This document shows, one piece after another, positions 11,180-22,825 of a stretch of 64,000 bases of DNA. Source of the DNA: Acanthaster planci (taxonomy: Eukaryota; Echinodermata; Asteroidea; Valvatida; Acanthasteridae); the NCBI RefSeq assembly GCF_001949145.1, contig NW_019091459.1:856598-920597 (forward strand). The letters run 5' to 3'. Numbering within the stretch: position 1 is the stretch's first letter; each line of letters opens with the position of its first letter. The notes beneath the pieces were generated by a model, which worked only from the letters and a program-made list of their open reading frames with translations, had not been told where the DNA came from and made no database searches. The translations under genes and the position numbers were made by a program.

Positions 11180-14100
11180 CTGGATAAGTTGACGTGATTA
11201 CCATACAGAGAGCGCCAGCCGGGCGAACGACCGACCGATCAGACTCGCTTGGACGTCTTAGTTATGGTATCTCACAGCAGGGGAATCTTTTGTCACCGAT
11301 CGTCCTCGAAAATTCTGTCAACTTCGTTTATCATGAAACCCCTTAAAACATTTGAAAGGAAGCGCCGCACGGGTGACTTGACAATTTTATTTTCAAGCTC
11401 ATAGGACAGCACCCACCTTGTTCATTGTTAAGTTGATTACCGGATGTGTAGCGTTTTCTATTCGATAATTAAGCTTAACAGAGTAAAATATGCTTTAAGC
11501 GCAGCCGTGTTACAGAGTGGTGTGGATTTGTGCAGGAAACTTGAGATAGGTAAGTGTTGGGGGTGGACATTTAAAAAGCGGGAGGGAGGAGGCGATGCGA
11601 TGTTGACACCATACGACACTGTGAGCGATGTTCATGATCACTGTAACATGAATCACATTGCTGCAGAATATTACATCGGACGGCATGGCCGTGTTATTGT
11701 TCTCCATTTTGGGTGCTATTTATCAAATGTTGGGTTTAGGGCTGTCCAAACATTCTTTACAACCTCACCACGAAAAAAGTGAGGGAAAAATTCAAAAGCT
11801 CATCCCCTGGTCCAAAAGTGTGTGGCGGGGGGGCACATATCCCCCATTCGGGATTTACGCACATGGTGTACAGTCAAACCTCGCAATAAGCAGCGTAAGC
11901 AACGTGGGTAGAGGGGACTCTGAAGTGACGGTGTTTACTTTGTCCATCGACAGTCAAGCAGGAGGGAAAGACTTATTTGTAGATATGGGATATGTCCGGG
12001 GATCACAACCACCCCCCCACGTCATAAAACAGAGATGCAGATGCCCGCTGACCCCAAAAGAGTCGGAGCTGAAGTATCTTTTGCCTTACAACAATACTAC
12101 AAAAACAATTTTTTTTCTGGTTATGTTCATGTTACAAACAAATAGTTCCAAAACAAGTTTCACGATTGGGATGAGGTTGATCATTGCCTTTATACCCTTT
12201 CATTTGTACCCTTTCGTTTATTCTGTGCAGCTTAACCTGCAGCCTTTGGGTAGTTTTCCCACGTAGCACACTTCAAAAATCACCATTTTTATCAACTTTG
12301 AAAAGAGGAGCATTAGTGCTTATAGTTAACACGTACGCGTACAACCAAACAGATAGGCAACTTGTCCGTTTGCATGTGCTACTTGTCAGCATGGGGAATA
12401 TAATGATTTGTTTTTCAACTCACCGGTCAGTGTCTCTCTGGTACAGTAAGAAAAATATCACAGTAACTACGAATATTTTACCGAAATATCTTGGGGCCAA
12501 GGTAAATGCTACACCCAAATAAGTGGCTTGATATTTTGCGCTCAAGAAGTGTCACTGGGGTGGTATCGTGCCCTGATTTTTAGTGCCTCGTAGCCGTTAA
12601 ATCAAAATCACATCAGGCCAAGATGAAATCGCAATCTTCCTCTAAGCAGCATGTTGTATTCTCCTGTTCGATGTTCTGAAGAAAATGAACGTCTTTTCCC
12701 CCGCTTACCAATTCAGCTCCTTCGGCGTTATTGGAAATAACGTACAGTAGGACGAACGACCTCTGGGGCGCCAGATGGCGAGCCTTTATTGAGACGTGAT
12801 GGCTTGGAAATCGGCTGGATCAGGAATTAGCGTCGGGTAGATGTTTCGTCCACGGGACGTCTCAGTAGGGTGTTATTGCAAAGATCGGATTTTCAAATCG
12901 ACGGTGTGTCATCGGAGGATTTGGAGAGCTATTGACGCAGGAAAAGAAAGCTGGGAGCTGGAGGTCCAGGGGTTTAACTTTTTTTGAAACGGCAAACATG
13001 ATTCCAAGAGTTCTGTTAAGTACTTTAATCTGTTCGACATAACAGCGATCAAGTACAGAAAACAACACTGACAAATGAATGTCAAAAAAAGATTTTCCAT
13101 CAAAATCTCCGGTTTTTGGTCAGGGGATGGCTCCAAAAAGTGACGCGGTGGCGTGGCTTTTTTCGCTCACTTTTTGTCCCAGTACGTTTTACTTGTACGG
13201 ACCACCACTACCACCTACAATAGACAGGGCCCATCACTGTTTACTGTTTAAAAGCGTTTTCAGCCACCTCGTTTGCCTGGTTCCCAAATGTAAATGTACA
13301 TTGCAGAAATGACGTCATCTGAAAATGAGCGCCCGTTAAAACTGGGGCTTAGAGGTCCTTCACTGTACGTATTACTCCACTGTGTCCAATCTAACCATGT
13401 TAAACTTACGCAGTAGCAGGATTCCAGTTGATCAAGCAAGTCTGGCAGCTTCTGGACTGTCTATATATATCAGATAAAAACTTTCTTTTATTTTGCCGAC
13501 GCACAGGTCTGCAGCAACGCGGTCGCTGACCAGATACCGGAGACATTTGATCTAACGCAGTCAAGTATACCGGGTATGTGATGAAAATTTCCACAACAGA
13601 AATCCTCCTCCTTTTATTGAATATTGAACTGATTTGGATTTATTACAGTTTAAACGATACATCGGACTAGTTTACATGAAGTGTTTAATAGTTTTGGCTG
13701 CCTACTGATTCTGTCCTCAAAGAAGGGGTCGGAGGCTCTAAGAAACACTCTCCGAACAGAACAAGGTTCGTGGTATTTCTTGGGTCCCCAACCTTTATAA
13801 CGAATACGGAATGTTTGTGGTTGTCCTTACCCAATGGCGTCCAGGGATAACAATCCAAAGTGACTTGCACTTTGGTAACAATTATAAATATGAAAAAATA
13901 AACAAGAAACCTTTACTGGAATTTGACGATATACACAGCGTGTTTAATGATTAAGTTGATTGCAGGAGAGTTTGGAGACCACTTCTTTCAAGCCGTTTCA
14001 AAGTTTTGACTTCAAAGCAGTAATGCTGGGAATACAGTGTTATAAAACGCTTATCAGTTTTCCCCTTTCGCGGGGTACCGGATTAATTGCCAAACTGTTG

Positions 14101-14400
14101 GCAAACAGATTAGCCAACGACAATTGTTACACTCAACAGAAATATTAAGTGAATGTACAATATGTTTCACCCAGCGTTTATACGGCGCCAATTTAATGCT
14201 TGAACAATTGCGATGCTAATTCAGAACTCTAGGAAGCTGTGACATTAGAATGTTGCTGTACGGGCTTTGACACATGAATTGAGGTTGTAACCTCAGTCAG
14301 TACATTTAATTTAAAACTTACGGTGTTTCTAAATGCACAAATGAAAAAGGTCTTCCATGTTGTTGAATAGACACGTGGAGCCTTTAAATAATCACAATTT
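11180..14400. other. Gene-free stretch with a stop-poor block
   Basis: 11444-12522 on the plus strand carries three overlapping open frames in different phases (112, 202 and 112 codons). None shows a domain or plausible splice structure. 13310-13317 is a perfect TGACGTCA. The rest shows nothing I can name. Confidence 0.4.
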
Positions 14401-14449
14401 CAATAAAATATAAACAGTCAGAAAACAATCGCCAGAAGGAGACGGTGTT

Positions 14450-14970
14450 CATTAATGGCTAATCTAAGTCTGAACGTCTGAGCGTTGAATGGATAACAAG
14501 AAGAAGGAATAAGGTGTTCAACATTGGCTTGATGAGACTCTGTTGCGACAAAAACCAAGTCTGCTACACAAATCTGAAATGATCATTGTGTGAAATTTTC
14601 CATATTCATTAATGATCGCAAGAATTAAGTTATAGATTAAGAGGAATTTAATTTAGTGGATACGCTCGTGAAAAGAGCTCTTTATTTACATTTGCCCTTA
14701 TTCATATTGACTGCCTTAATGAATATTGCTGTTGGTCAAGCAAACAACGCATTCAGGTTTTAGGCAGCTCACGCAATTCCTAGTGCCAACATTTTCGCTG
14801 CAGATGATGGATGAAGCCGTAATGCTGCAGTAAGCAGTGGGGTTTTAATCTTTAATTCAACTCAATTAGCAGCGAGCCAAAGATGATTGATGGTGGTGGT
14901 AAAAACCACCGGCTGGGGTGTGCCGTGGGATAGACAGCCATATACAATACATTATTGATATTAATTAGCA
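14450..14970. promoter_or_regulatory. Possible enhancer: cluster of homeodomain-type sites
   Basis: Within about 520 bp there are ATTAATGG (about 14450), ATTAATGA (about 14609), TTAATGAATATT (about 14717), CAATTAGC (about 14863), TGATTGATGG (14884-14893, Hox/PBX-like) and TTAATTAGCA (14961-14970). There is also a short hairpin (ggtggt-aaaa-accacc) near 14895. The density of TAAT cores suggests a cis-regulatory element, but AT-rich DNA gives many by chance. No gene is adjacent. Confidence 0.22.
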
Positions 14971-17900
14971 ATGACTGAGTAATTCGAGAGGAGTTGCAGG
15001 AATATGCGGATGTTTTCAACCTACGGTAAGAAAAAAAGCTTTTCTGTCAAATTCTGACATCTATGCTAGAGAGTAGCCGACCATGGATTGCCCCCACACG
15101 CCCAATATTCCAGACCTTAGGTTCAGACATGTTAATTACTGCGTTCATTTTAAAACAGAGAACAATCAGCACTGTAGGAAGTTCTATTTAAAAAGGTTAA
15201 TTGGTAAAATAGAGATATTTAAAAACACCATTAGCTGTACTTGGTCGACCAACATTATTGTTCACTTCAGGTGCTTTGCTCTGGTGTCTGATTTTTGTTT
15301 CTTGTTGGTGGCGCTGTTACTCTTCCCAGTGATGCTACTCTGTTTCATTTGAGCATTTCTAATCCTTTTCCTCCGTTGTGGGAATTTGATTGTGTGTGAG
15401 ATTTAGCGGTTTAGTATCAAATTCTACTTCTAAACAAACAGTGGGCTCGTGATGAGCAGACCCATGTAAACCGTCAGCACGACTTACCTTGAAAGTGGCT
15501 GTCTTGGAGTGATTAGTAGACTTGTTTATAATCTCCAACAGGTAATGGAATTGGGAACGCGCAGTTCCACGAAACCTTGGCAGGAAAAGCTCCCCTGAAG
15601 AAATTCTTTGAAGGAATAAGAGGCAAAGCATGTTACACGTTGATCGATCTAGGCTGTAGCGAACTGATGTGGTTAGAGAGGGAATTGACAAATGAAACCA
15701 ATGGAACTTTTTGTAAACAAACTACTGTGCATAAAAACCAGAAAGGTGGTAGTACCTTTCTAAATTGCCTGCGATTTCACTTCCTTTTAAAAATGACAAC
15801 ATTAAGCAGGATACCTGCAGTTTACCCTTATTAAAAATCTGAACATCATCTCCCGTAGATTCGAAATTCGAAATAAGTTTCGGTGCGAGATTTTGTGAGT
15901 CACATTTTTTTCTATAAGTAGGTACTTGCAAAGTCGAATTAATCTTAGGCCGCCCCCTGCTTATATTTATCCTTGCATTTTTTTTAATATTCTTCCTTAT
16001 AGTTTAATTACAAACGAGATACACATTCTTCCCTGATTGGTATTGGGTACTTCACGATTAGAAATGTTCATTTGAATACAGTAGTCTTCACAGTGGCATA
16101 TCCGACTTTGTTGGTTTGTGGGGGGGAGCAAATTCAAAAACGAACGCGGCTTCTGGCTTTTTCAACTTGATGTTGGAGTAGAGCAAATATCCAAGCCTTA
16201 CCCACGGTCCTGACATCCTTGCCGCTATTTCTTGGCGTTGTTTTCTGAGGGTTTTGGTGCTAATGTTTAATAAATGAAAAAAAAATCCTCAGGGGCAAGC
16301 TCCCCCCCCCACTGGGTAAGACACTCCTTTCTCATAACATAGTCAAACTCTACAATGTCCCAGAGTCATAAACAACATCTCTGTACACATTAATGTCCGT
16401 GAACAAGAAGCCCCTGATTTATGCACGCACATGCAATTTGTTAAACGAACACAATTTCTTGTCGGCGGCATCGTCGTAAATCAGCGTTTTCTACATTCTG
16501 GGATATAAGGACACCGGATTACATCTTTAGAGACGATGTTTATAAACCCTGGTCGCATACTGTATACAACACTAACCTCTGGTTTACCATAGAGACATGA
16601 GAAAATAAACAAAAATTCCTATAGACGTCGAGGTGGTAATTAGTTGTAAGTTTTGGGTTTGTGTCCGTGAGGAGAACGTTTACGTCCTTGTAGAAGACTG
16701 TAGCATGCGCATAACCACTTGGTGCTCGTGATCATACCCATTTGGCTTTGCTATAGGGTCGGGGGAGTTGACATTATCATCAACAATACCAGTAGCATGG
16801 TCAGGGAAAATAACATGGACTAAACTCTACCTATGACCGAAAGTTTATAATTATGGTCACGCCAGATGTACAAATTAAAATAATTTTACCTATGCGTGTC
16901 AAAATCTTTGGGATATATCCTTGGAGTAAGTCAAGATTATTTAATCTAAATGTCTTCGTCAAAGAAACATTAGTCAAATTTAAACACTACTCATGAATGT
17001 CTCTAGCTGTTTAAGAATCTTGCTATGGTTTTGGTGCTTAATTGAATTTGGGGGTTACAGCGAAAATGATTACACTGTAAATCAAAAACCAGACCCTGCT
17101 TTTGAAGTACATGTAGTTTGAATTGAAGTAATAGCTCGATTGGTTTTAGGCTATGTGAGTTTATTATTTCTGGTACCGAAAACAGGAATTCCTTTAAAAA
17201 AGAAAGCCACAGGAACTATAGATTGCATGCCTGAAGAAATCTGTAGAGAAGAGACAATGAGAAGCTGTTACAGTTGTAGAGATGGAAGGAAAGACCAGAG
17301 GAATATTTCAAATCAAATCAAACAGTGAGTGTAATCCTAAACTAGAATGTGAACCTGGCCTGGCAATTGGACATTGGCACTAGAGGTGAAAGGTGAGGAA
17401 AAAAACGCTAAGTCAAATTGACTGTTCTAAAAGTGCAAAGTTTCCCCAAGAGGAATCCCGCAATGAAGAGCTCTGGTCTCGATGAATTGATGTATTAATT
17501 GATCTCACACACCTCATCAAAAAGCTGATTCCCACTGTCCAACACCTTACAATCTAGTAATCCGATCATACATAATATGCGTTGTATCTTGACGGCGTCA
17601 CTCTTGAATTCCCACGTCAATCGGAAAAGTCGGGGGTGAGTAGCGAAAGGTCTATCGTGCTAACGCCGACTTCAAGGTCATGATCAGGCGATAGGAAAGA
17701 ATTTATCAAAGCCCCAAACAGGATAAACAGAGTTGTCTTCTTGTCTGATGGTTGTGGAAACATGTCATACTAGTTGCTTGGGAGAGTCAAGGATCAAAAC
17801 GTTTTTCTTTAAACTTTTAAACGAAGGATGGGTTCTGTTGTCTTTTGGGAGACCATACTGGCCTTTAGTCTAACCAATCGGAATGCAGTTCGTTTAAATG

Positions 17901-19994
17901 GATTTTGTTTGTTTCAAAGGGTGGTCTTGTTCATTTTGACTTTCGAAGAGTTTAGGTTTTTAGCTTTTATCGATGATCTTCTGAAATATAGATGTTCGCC
18001 TTAGTTTTCATCAAATAAAAATTAAAAACAAGAATTGCAGAGTCTTTTTGTCTTTTAATAAGATTCCTTCTATTCAGATGTAAAGACAAAAGAAAATACA
18101 AAATTCAAAAGGTGAAAAACATCAAAAGAAGGCAATTAATTGGAAGGGTATGCACTGACTACAGAAAGCGGCCAGCCGGGATTCCTACATTGTCTGTTGC
18201 TTTTCTATAAGCGGCAAGATCAAGTATAAATTTGACGGCGTTTCTCTGCACGGCAGTTTACAAAGGGCGCGTAATTGGCTGACGCTGGTAAAGTGTCGAT
18301 TCGTAATAGGCACCACCTGAAATCAAGAAGGAAGGCTGGAAATGAACCGACCTTGCAGAAAGATGTCGAAGCATGATAGGTCGAAACTGCAACAAGGGAG
18401 AGGCTTGCTACATTATGAAAGAAACTGGGCTTAATGGAAAGAGATCATTGCGCTTTTATGTCATGCATGTCCCACATATGCTGCACTTTGAAATATTTAT
18501 GACCTGACCTGATGAGTTTGTAATTGGCGAAAAAATGATATATTGCATATAATATGCATTATATGTGACATATTGGCCAATGTGGGGTATCATAGAGGTT
18601 GGGGACTTTTTTCTAATAAGCCATTACTTTTGGGATTGTTTGACCATTATTTCTCACTTTTTTTTTTTTTTGCTTTTGTGCCACATGTTTGTGACAGTTT
18701 CCCCTTCGTATTACTGCTTCGCCCAAAGAAAAATATGTTTTCTTCAGACAGCTATTCACAAAGAAGATACCAGGAGCTGAACTAAATCCCCCAGTAAACA
18801 CACTTTAATGCAGTAACCATGGAAATATTTCGGACACGTACTTCATTTGTATCTTTGCCACTCGTCGAGTGGCGCCGGATTGCGTTTGAAGGACCACTTA
18901 TCCATCGCGCCTTCCGAACGGCTCCCCTTCCCACTTTTTTACCCAACACTGCCCAAGGAAAAGTGGCATTTGCCTTGCAACAAAGCCTACTACCCCTCGA
19001 GTCTTGAGTGGGAAATTACAGTTATCTATTGAAGGTGAAGCGTCGCTCTTCGATGTGCGATATCGAGAAATGGAGAAAAAGAGCGAATCGATGCAAGACG
19101 AAAAGGCTTGAGTTCTGTCCTTTTGAACATGATGCTATCATCTTGCCGGGGGATACTCACGACACCTGTACATAAGCATGTTTGAATTCTAGGCAGGTTG
19201 TTTTACTTCCATATGTACACAGCAAAATACGAGCGGGGTTAGATGCAAGACTGAGTTTAAGAGCATATTCATATAATTACTGCATATATTAGCATTAATC
19301 CAACATACAGGGCAAGCTGTTTAAATTAATCTGCTTAGAAATGAGAAATTAGCATTTGTTTTACAAACAATGCTTGTTCGATTTCTTTCCTTCAGTATCT
19401 CAAAATCGTTAACACTCCAGGGGTCAGATACGCATACCTTCGGCGGACGGAATTTCGCTAGAAAAAGTACTTTAAACATCTTGTATTACATCATCTTTGA
19501 AAAACCTAATGACGCATGAAAGAGTATCACCGATGGACGTGATTTCCAGATGTCCTGTCTTTTTCTAAACTATCTTGCATCTCTTATTCATCAAAACGTC
19601 TTGATCTTTCTCATTTTACGTCATTCATAGAGGATCACTCTTCTGAAAGTTAAGGTGCTTTAAAGATTCAACAAGTCATATTCACCTCTTGAATAGTAGT
19701 TTTTATTCCATTTAACTGTATATGTTTCAGGGAACCTCTCGGCACGTCCCGTCTGTCCTAGATGGTGAAGCTTATGGGCTCATCTTAAATTAACATCTTA
19801 AGTATTATCCACAATTGCTATTTGCGCGGCAGCATATTTGCAGCGTTTGTAAATAGTCCCCGTCCCAGCCTATGAATGTGGACGGTGTTGATGACTTCCA
19901 AGAGCCAGATGATTTACATTATTATTCCAAAAGAAACAGAGAGAGGGATACAGTGTGCTTTTTAACTCTGAAAGATTGGAACTAGAAAATTGAC
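14971..19994. other. Gene-free stretch
   Basis: No convincing exon. A poly-T run lies at 18659-18671, an AT-rich self-complementary tract at about 18537-18570, and a 7-bp hairpin GCCACTC-GTC-GAGTGGC at about 18857-18873. Overlapping open frames at 15359-15691 (-) and 15577-15834 (+) cannot be told from chance. Confidence 0.45.
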
Positions 19995-21276
19995 CTTTTA
20001 GAGTGAAAATAACTCTTAACTGAGATTGAAATAGCTTGAAAAAGAAGTTTTCCAGTGGAACTGCGAGTGAACCCTCGATCTGTTCCAGAGTGTCGTTGAT
20101 AACGCGGTCATCTAGTCGATCTTTTAGGGATTTCAAACAAAACTCCGCCAACGCAACTTTCGTTTTGCGTCAGTAGGAGCATCTAGAAACAGGTTTCCGG
20201 AGATATTCCGGATGCTTATAGCCGATCAAAATTGTACAGCAGCTCATAGGACAAATAATGCAAGAAGTTAAGACAACAGGCGAAACGGCGCTGAAAACAA
20301 ACGTCAATATCTTGCAAAACTGCTACGTTAAGTAAATTTCTGTAGTTGCCTTGAGATGGGCTTTCTACCCTGGAGATGAGTCATGTGAGCATCTTCGTCC
20401 CTTTGGTCTTAAATGTTATTCAAGAAACGCTGTAGGAATTTCGATCTGTGAATGACATTCATTTCAAAGTCCGACATAATACCCATACCCACGCACCCTT
20501 TATTAGCACTGGACTCATATAGCGACCTGCATTCCGGAGCAAAAGTCGTGCTCAAAAAATTCCACTCACCACCTAATGTCTTATACTTGATAGGGTGTTT
20601 CCAAAATGCGGCTTAATTCAAATGGTTCCATGAAGCTCCTAATTTCTAAGTAGAAATGCATAGGTTTACAGTAAAGGATAACCACATCTGAACAGTTGGT
20701 ACGTTCAGGTGTGAACCAAAAGAGAGCCTGAGTGTTTGTAGTCCAATGGCCACTCAAAAACATTTTCTATTAAATTGAATCCCTGTTAAAATACACTTTG
20801 ATATGGACTTGTGTTAACCTGACCATTACAACGATAAATACTGCCGAAATCCAACCGATTTTCAAGCAATTTAATTATGTATTCTAAAATATTAATGCTA
20901 TACACAATACAACCTCACAATGTTAATGCATAGAAAAATAACGTAATTTTGATGGAATTCAAAAGATAATTGAGAAAGGCATGCACCGTCCAGCGAAACA
21001 TCTCCCGGTGTGTTTCTGGATCTTCATTAAAGCTTTATGAAGTGATGATTCCTTGCCTATCAGGACACTAGAATTAAACACGTTGATTGGCCGTCCAGAC
21101 TTATCCTAACCTTGTGCATCATCACGCTGAACGCGGAAATGTCCATTATACCTGGCAAAAGCCGACAGAGAGTGCCGAAGTAGGTGTTCGTTTGGAATTT
21201 TCTCCAGAGCTAAAAGGTTTGCCCTAGTTTCCATGATTCCAGAAGCCTTGACAGAAGTCATAACCGCTGGCATCCT
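19995..21276 (-). CDS. Candidate partial gene, two exons, unknown protein
   Basis: Exon A (21276-21111, minus) follows a good acceptor, tttgcctacag, and ends at CAAG before gttagg. It encodes 55 residues including MPAVMTSVKASGIMETRANL and HLLRHSLSAFARYNGHFRVQ. Exon B (20156-19995) can follow in phase and encodes LAEFCLKSLKDRLDDRVIND, then TLEQIEGSLAVPLENFF, before a possible donor gtcaat. Codon choice in both is coding-like, and both predict amphipathic helices. Exon B's acceptor (cgaaag) is poor, so there may be other exons between or the start may differ. I recognise no family, and first and last exons were not found. A decayed gene is also possible. Confidence 0.3.
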
Positions 21277-21613
21277 CTGTAGGCAAATTTGTTTACCCTT
21301 GTAATTAATAGCAGTGCACTTCGTGGTGAGACTGAGTCCAGTGCTCCCTCTTTGAGAATCCTCCAGGCAATGACATAGATAATGCACTCTGAGAAAAAAA
21401 TGGCATGAATTTCCGAAATGTTGACACAAGGAAGTTGTGGAAGGTGAGCTTTATTATTCTTTCTCGTCATTTCATTTTTGCTTCAAGGAATACATATTTC
21501 TTTAACTTTGTATGGAATGCTTTATCTATATAGAGTATGGCAAGAATTTTCAAAATTATGTCGTATTTATTCTTAGTGTAATGGCATACGCAATATTTGT
21601 TATTCGGAAACAC

Positions 21614-21790
21614 GAATGGGTATCGAGTGAAGCACACGTCTCTCGCCCTCACCACGGTGGTCCTGGGTTCCACTCCCGGCCTGGGCGATATGTGAGTAAG
21701 GTTTTTTGTTGATTCAACCCTGTGCAAAGAGGGCTTCGAATTCTGCGGATTCTCCGTCTTTCTTCCATTCACAAAGCATCGCCTCTTATG
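21614..21790 (+). mobile_element. tRNA-derived SINE
   Basis: A tRNA-like head holds a weak A-box-like tatcgagtgaag (21621-21632) and a B-box-like GGTTCCACTCC (21666-21676, consensus GGTTCRANNCC), spaced as in a tRNA promoter. After cggcctgggc comes a body with gtgagtaaggttttttgttg and an agagggcttcgaattctgcgg-attctccg stretch. That order resembles the '...GAGAGGTTTTTCTCCGGGTACTCCGG...' central region I remember from coral SINEs. No poly(A) tail or target duplication was found, so the 3' end is approximate. It lies upstream of the candidate minus-strand exons. Confidence 0.5.
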
Positions 21791-22544
21791 ATCTCTGCTT
21801 TGTGATCCGTAGGTAGACGTGGGTTGGGGTCAAACAGTGGCTGCCTGAGGTGCCATTGAATGTCTTTGGCCCAACCACGTTGATTAGTGTCTTATTTTAA
21901 ACGCATTTTAACATAGTTATATGGAATTTGGGCTTCATAATTGAATAAAGTTTTGTTTATTAAGCAACTAAATCGGGTGTTGTAGATAGTTCGAATCAGG
22001 TGGATTAAATTATCATGCTATGTTTGCTCACGGATTTCACACGTCGAGAATTAAACTCCCTTTAAGTGAACCCCGATGGTGAAATTGAACACACGGGCAC
22101 TCTTTGCTAATGCCAATTAAACTTAATGGGCGTATAGAAATGGTCATTTCCAGCTCTTTCATATTCATGGAGGGAGATGTTTACGGGCTTTTCACTAACT
22201 GAAGCTGATGCAAAATGAGTTAATATATCATTTCCAAGGCTGTGTTAAATTCGTTCAGACTTTACAGGCCATTACACCAAACGCATTGGCGCCGGACGCA
22301 GCTTGTTAAAACACACAGACGTTCCTCCAACAAAAAAGACAAAGTAATAGAAACAGAAAAAAAAACAATAAGCTCAAAAAACGTAATTCCCGACTTGATC
22401 GCCGTCTCGTTCCTCAAGCCCCAGCCAAAACCAACACATTGCCTTGTGACTCGTTCATAATACAAGTATTGGGACACTCATGTATGGACGTTGATGTGGC
22501 GAGCACTTCTTTTGGAGGGTGAATTATCTCGCTTCCTTTGAGTA

Positions 22545-22823
22545 TAACGTGCAAATTTATTCTGCGTATAGGCCTACAGATATCACTATTCCTAATAGAG
22601 GTATCTCTATTCCTCATAGACACATTACTATTCCTAATAGAGATTTGTCTATTTCTAGTAGATACACCTCCATTCCTAGTAGATACATCTCCGTTCCTAG
22701 TAGATACATCTCTATTCCGAATAGAGATATCTCTATTCCTGATACCGGGAATAAATGTTAACTTGGCAGGTCAAGGAATAAAGATATCTGTATACGCGTA
22801 TTAAATGTTAACTTTGCACGCCA
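22545..22823. mobile_element. MITE family 1, copy 1 (279 bp, TA target duplication)
   Basis: The ends taacgtgcaaa...ttattctgcgtata and tacgcgtattaaatgttaac...tttgcacgcca are imperfect inverted repeats of about 40 bp. TA dinucleotides at 22543-22544 and 22824-22825 look like the target duplication. The same ends flank copy 2 at 48927-49040. It has no coding capacity. TA duplications fit mobilisation by a Tc1/mariner-type transposase, which is inference. The interior is occupied by a minisatellite. Confidence 0.65.
22579..22746. repeat. 21-bp minisatellite, eight units, inside MITE copy 1
   Basis: Eight 21-bp units (model gatatctctattcctaatag) run head to tail. Translated they give a seven-residue repeat such as DISIPNR and YISIPSR, which makes the open frames at 22519-22804; these are not genes. 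Many units are self-complementary (ATCTCTATT-cct-AATAGAGAT), so the array could fold into serial hairpins. Copy 2 of the element holds just one partial unit. Confidence 0.85.
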
Positions 22824-22825
22824 TA

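Noticed and set aside
22519-22804. Open frames with a seven-residue repeat (ISIPNRD, YISIPSR)
   Set aside because: They are translations of the 21-bp minisatellite inside a MITE. Two frames are open for the same reason, and there is no start context or splice support.
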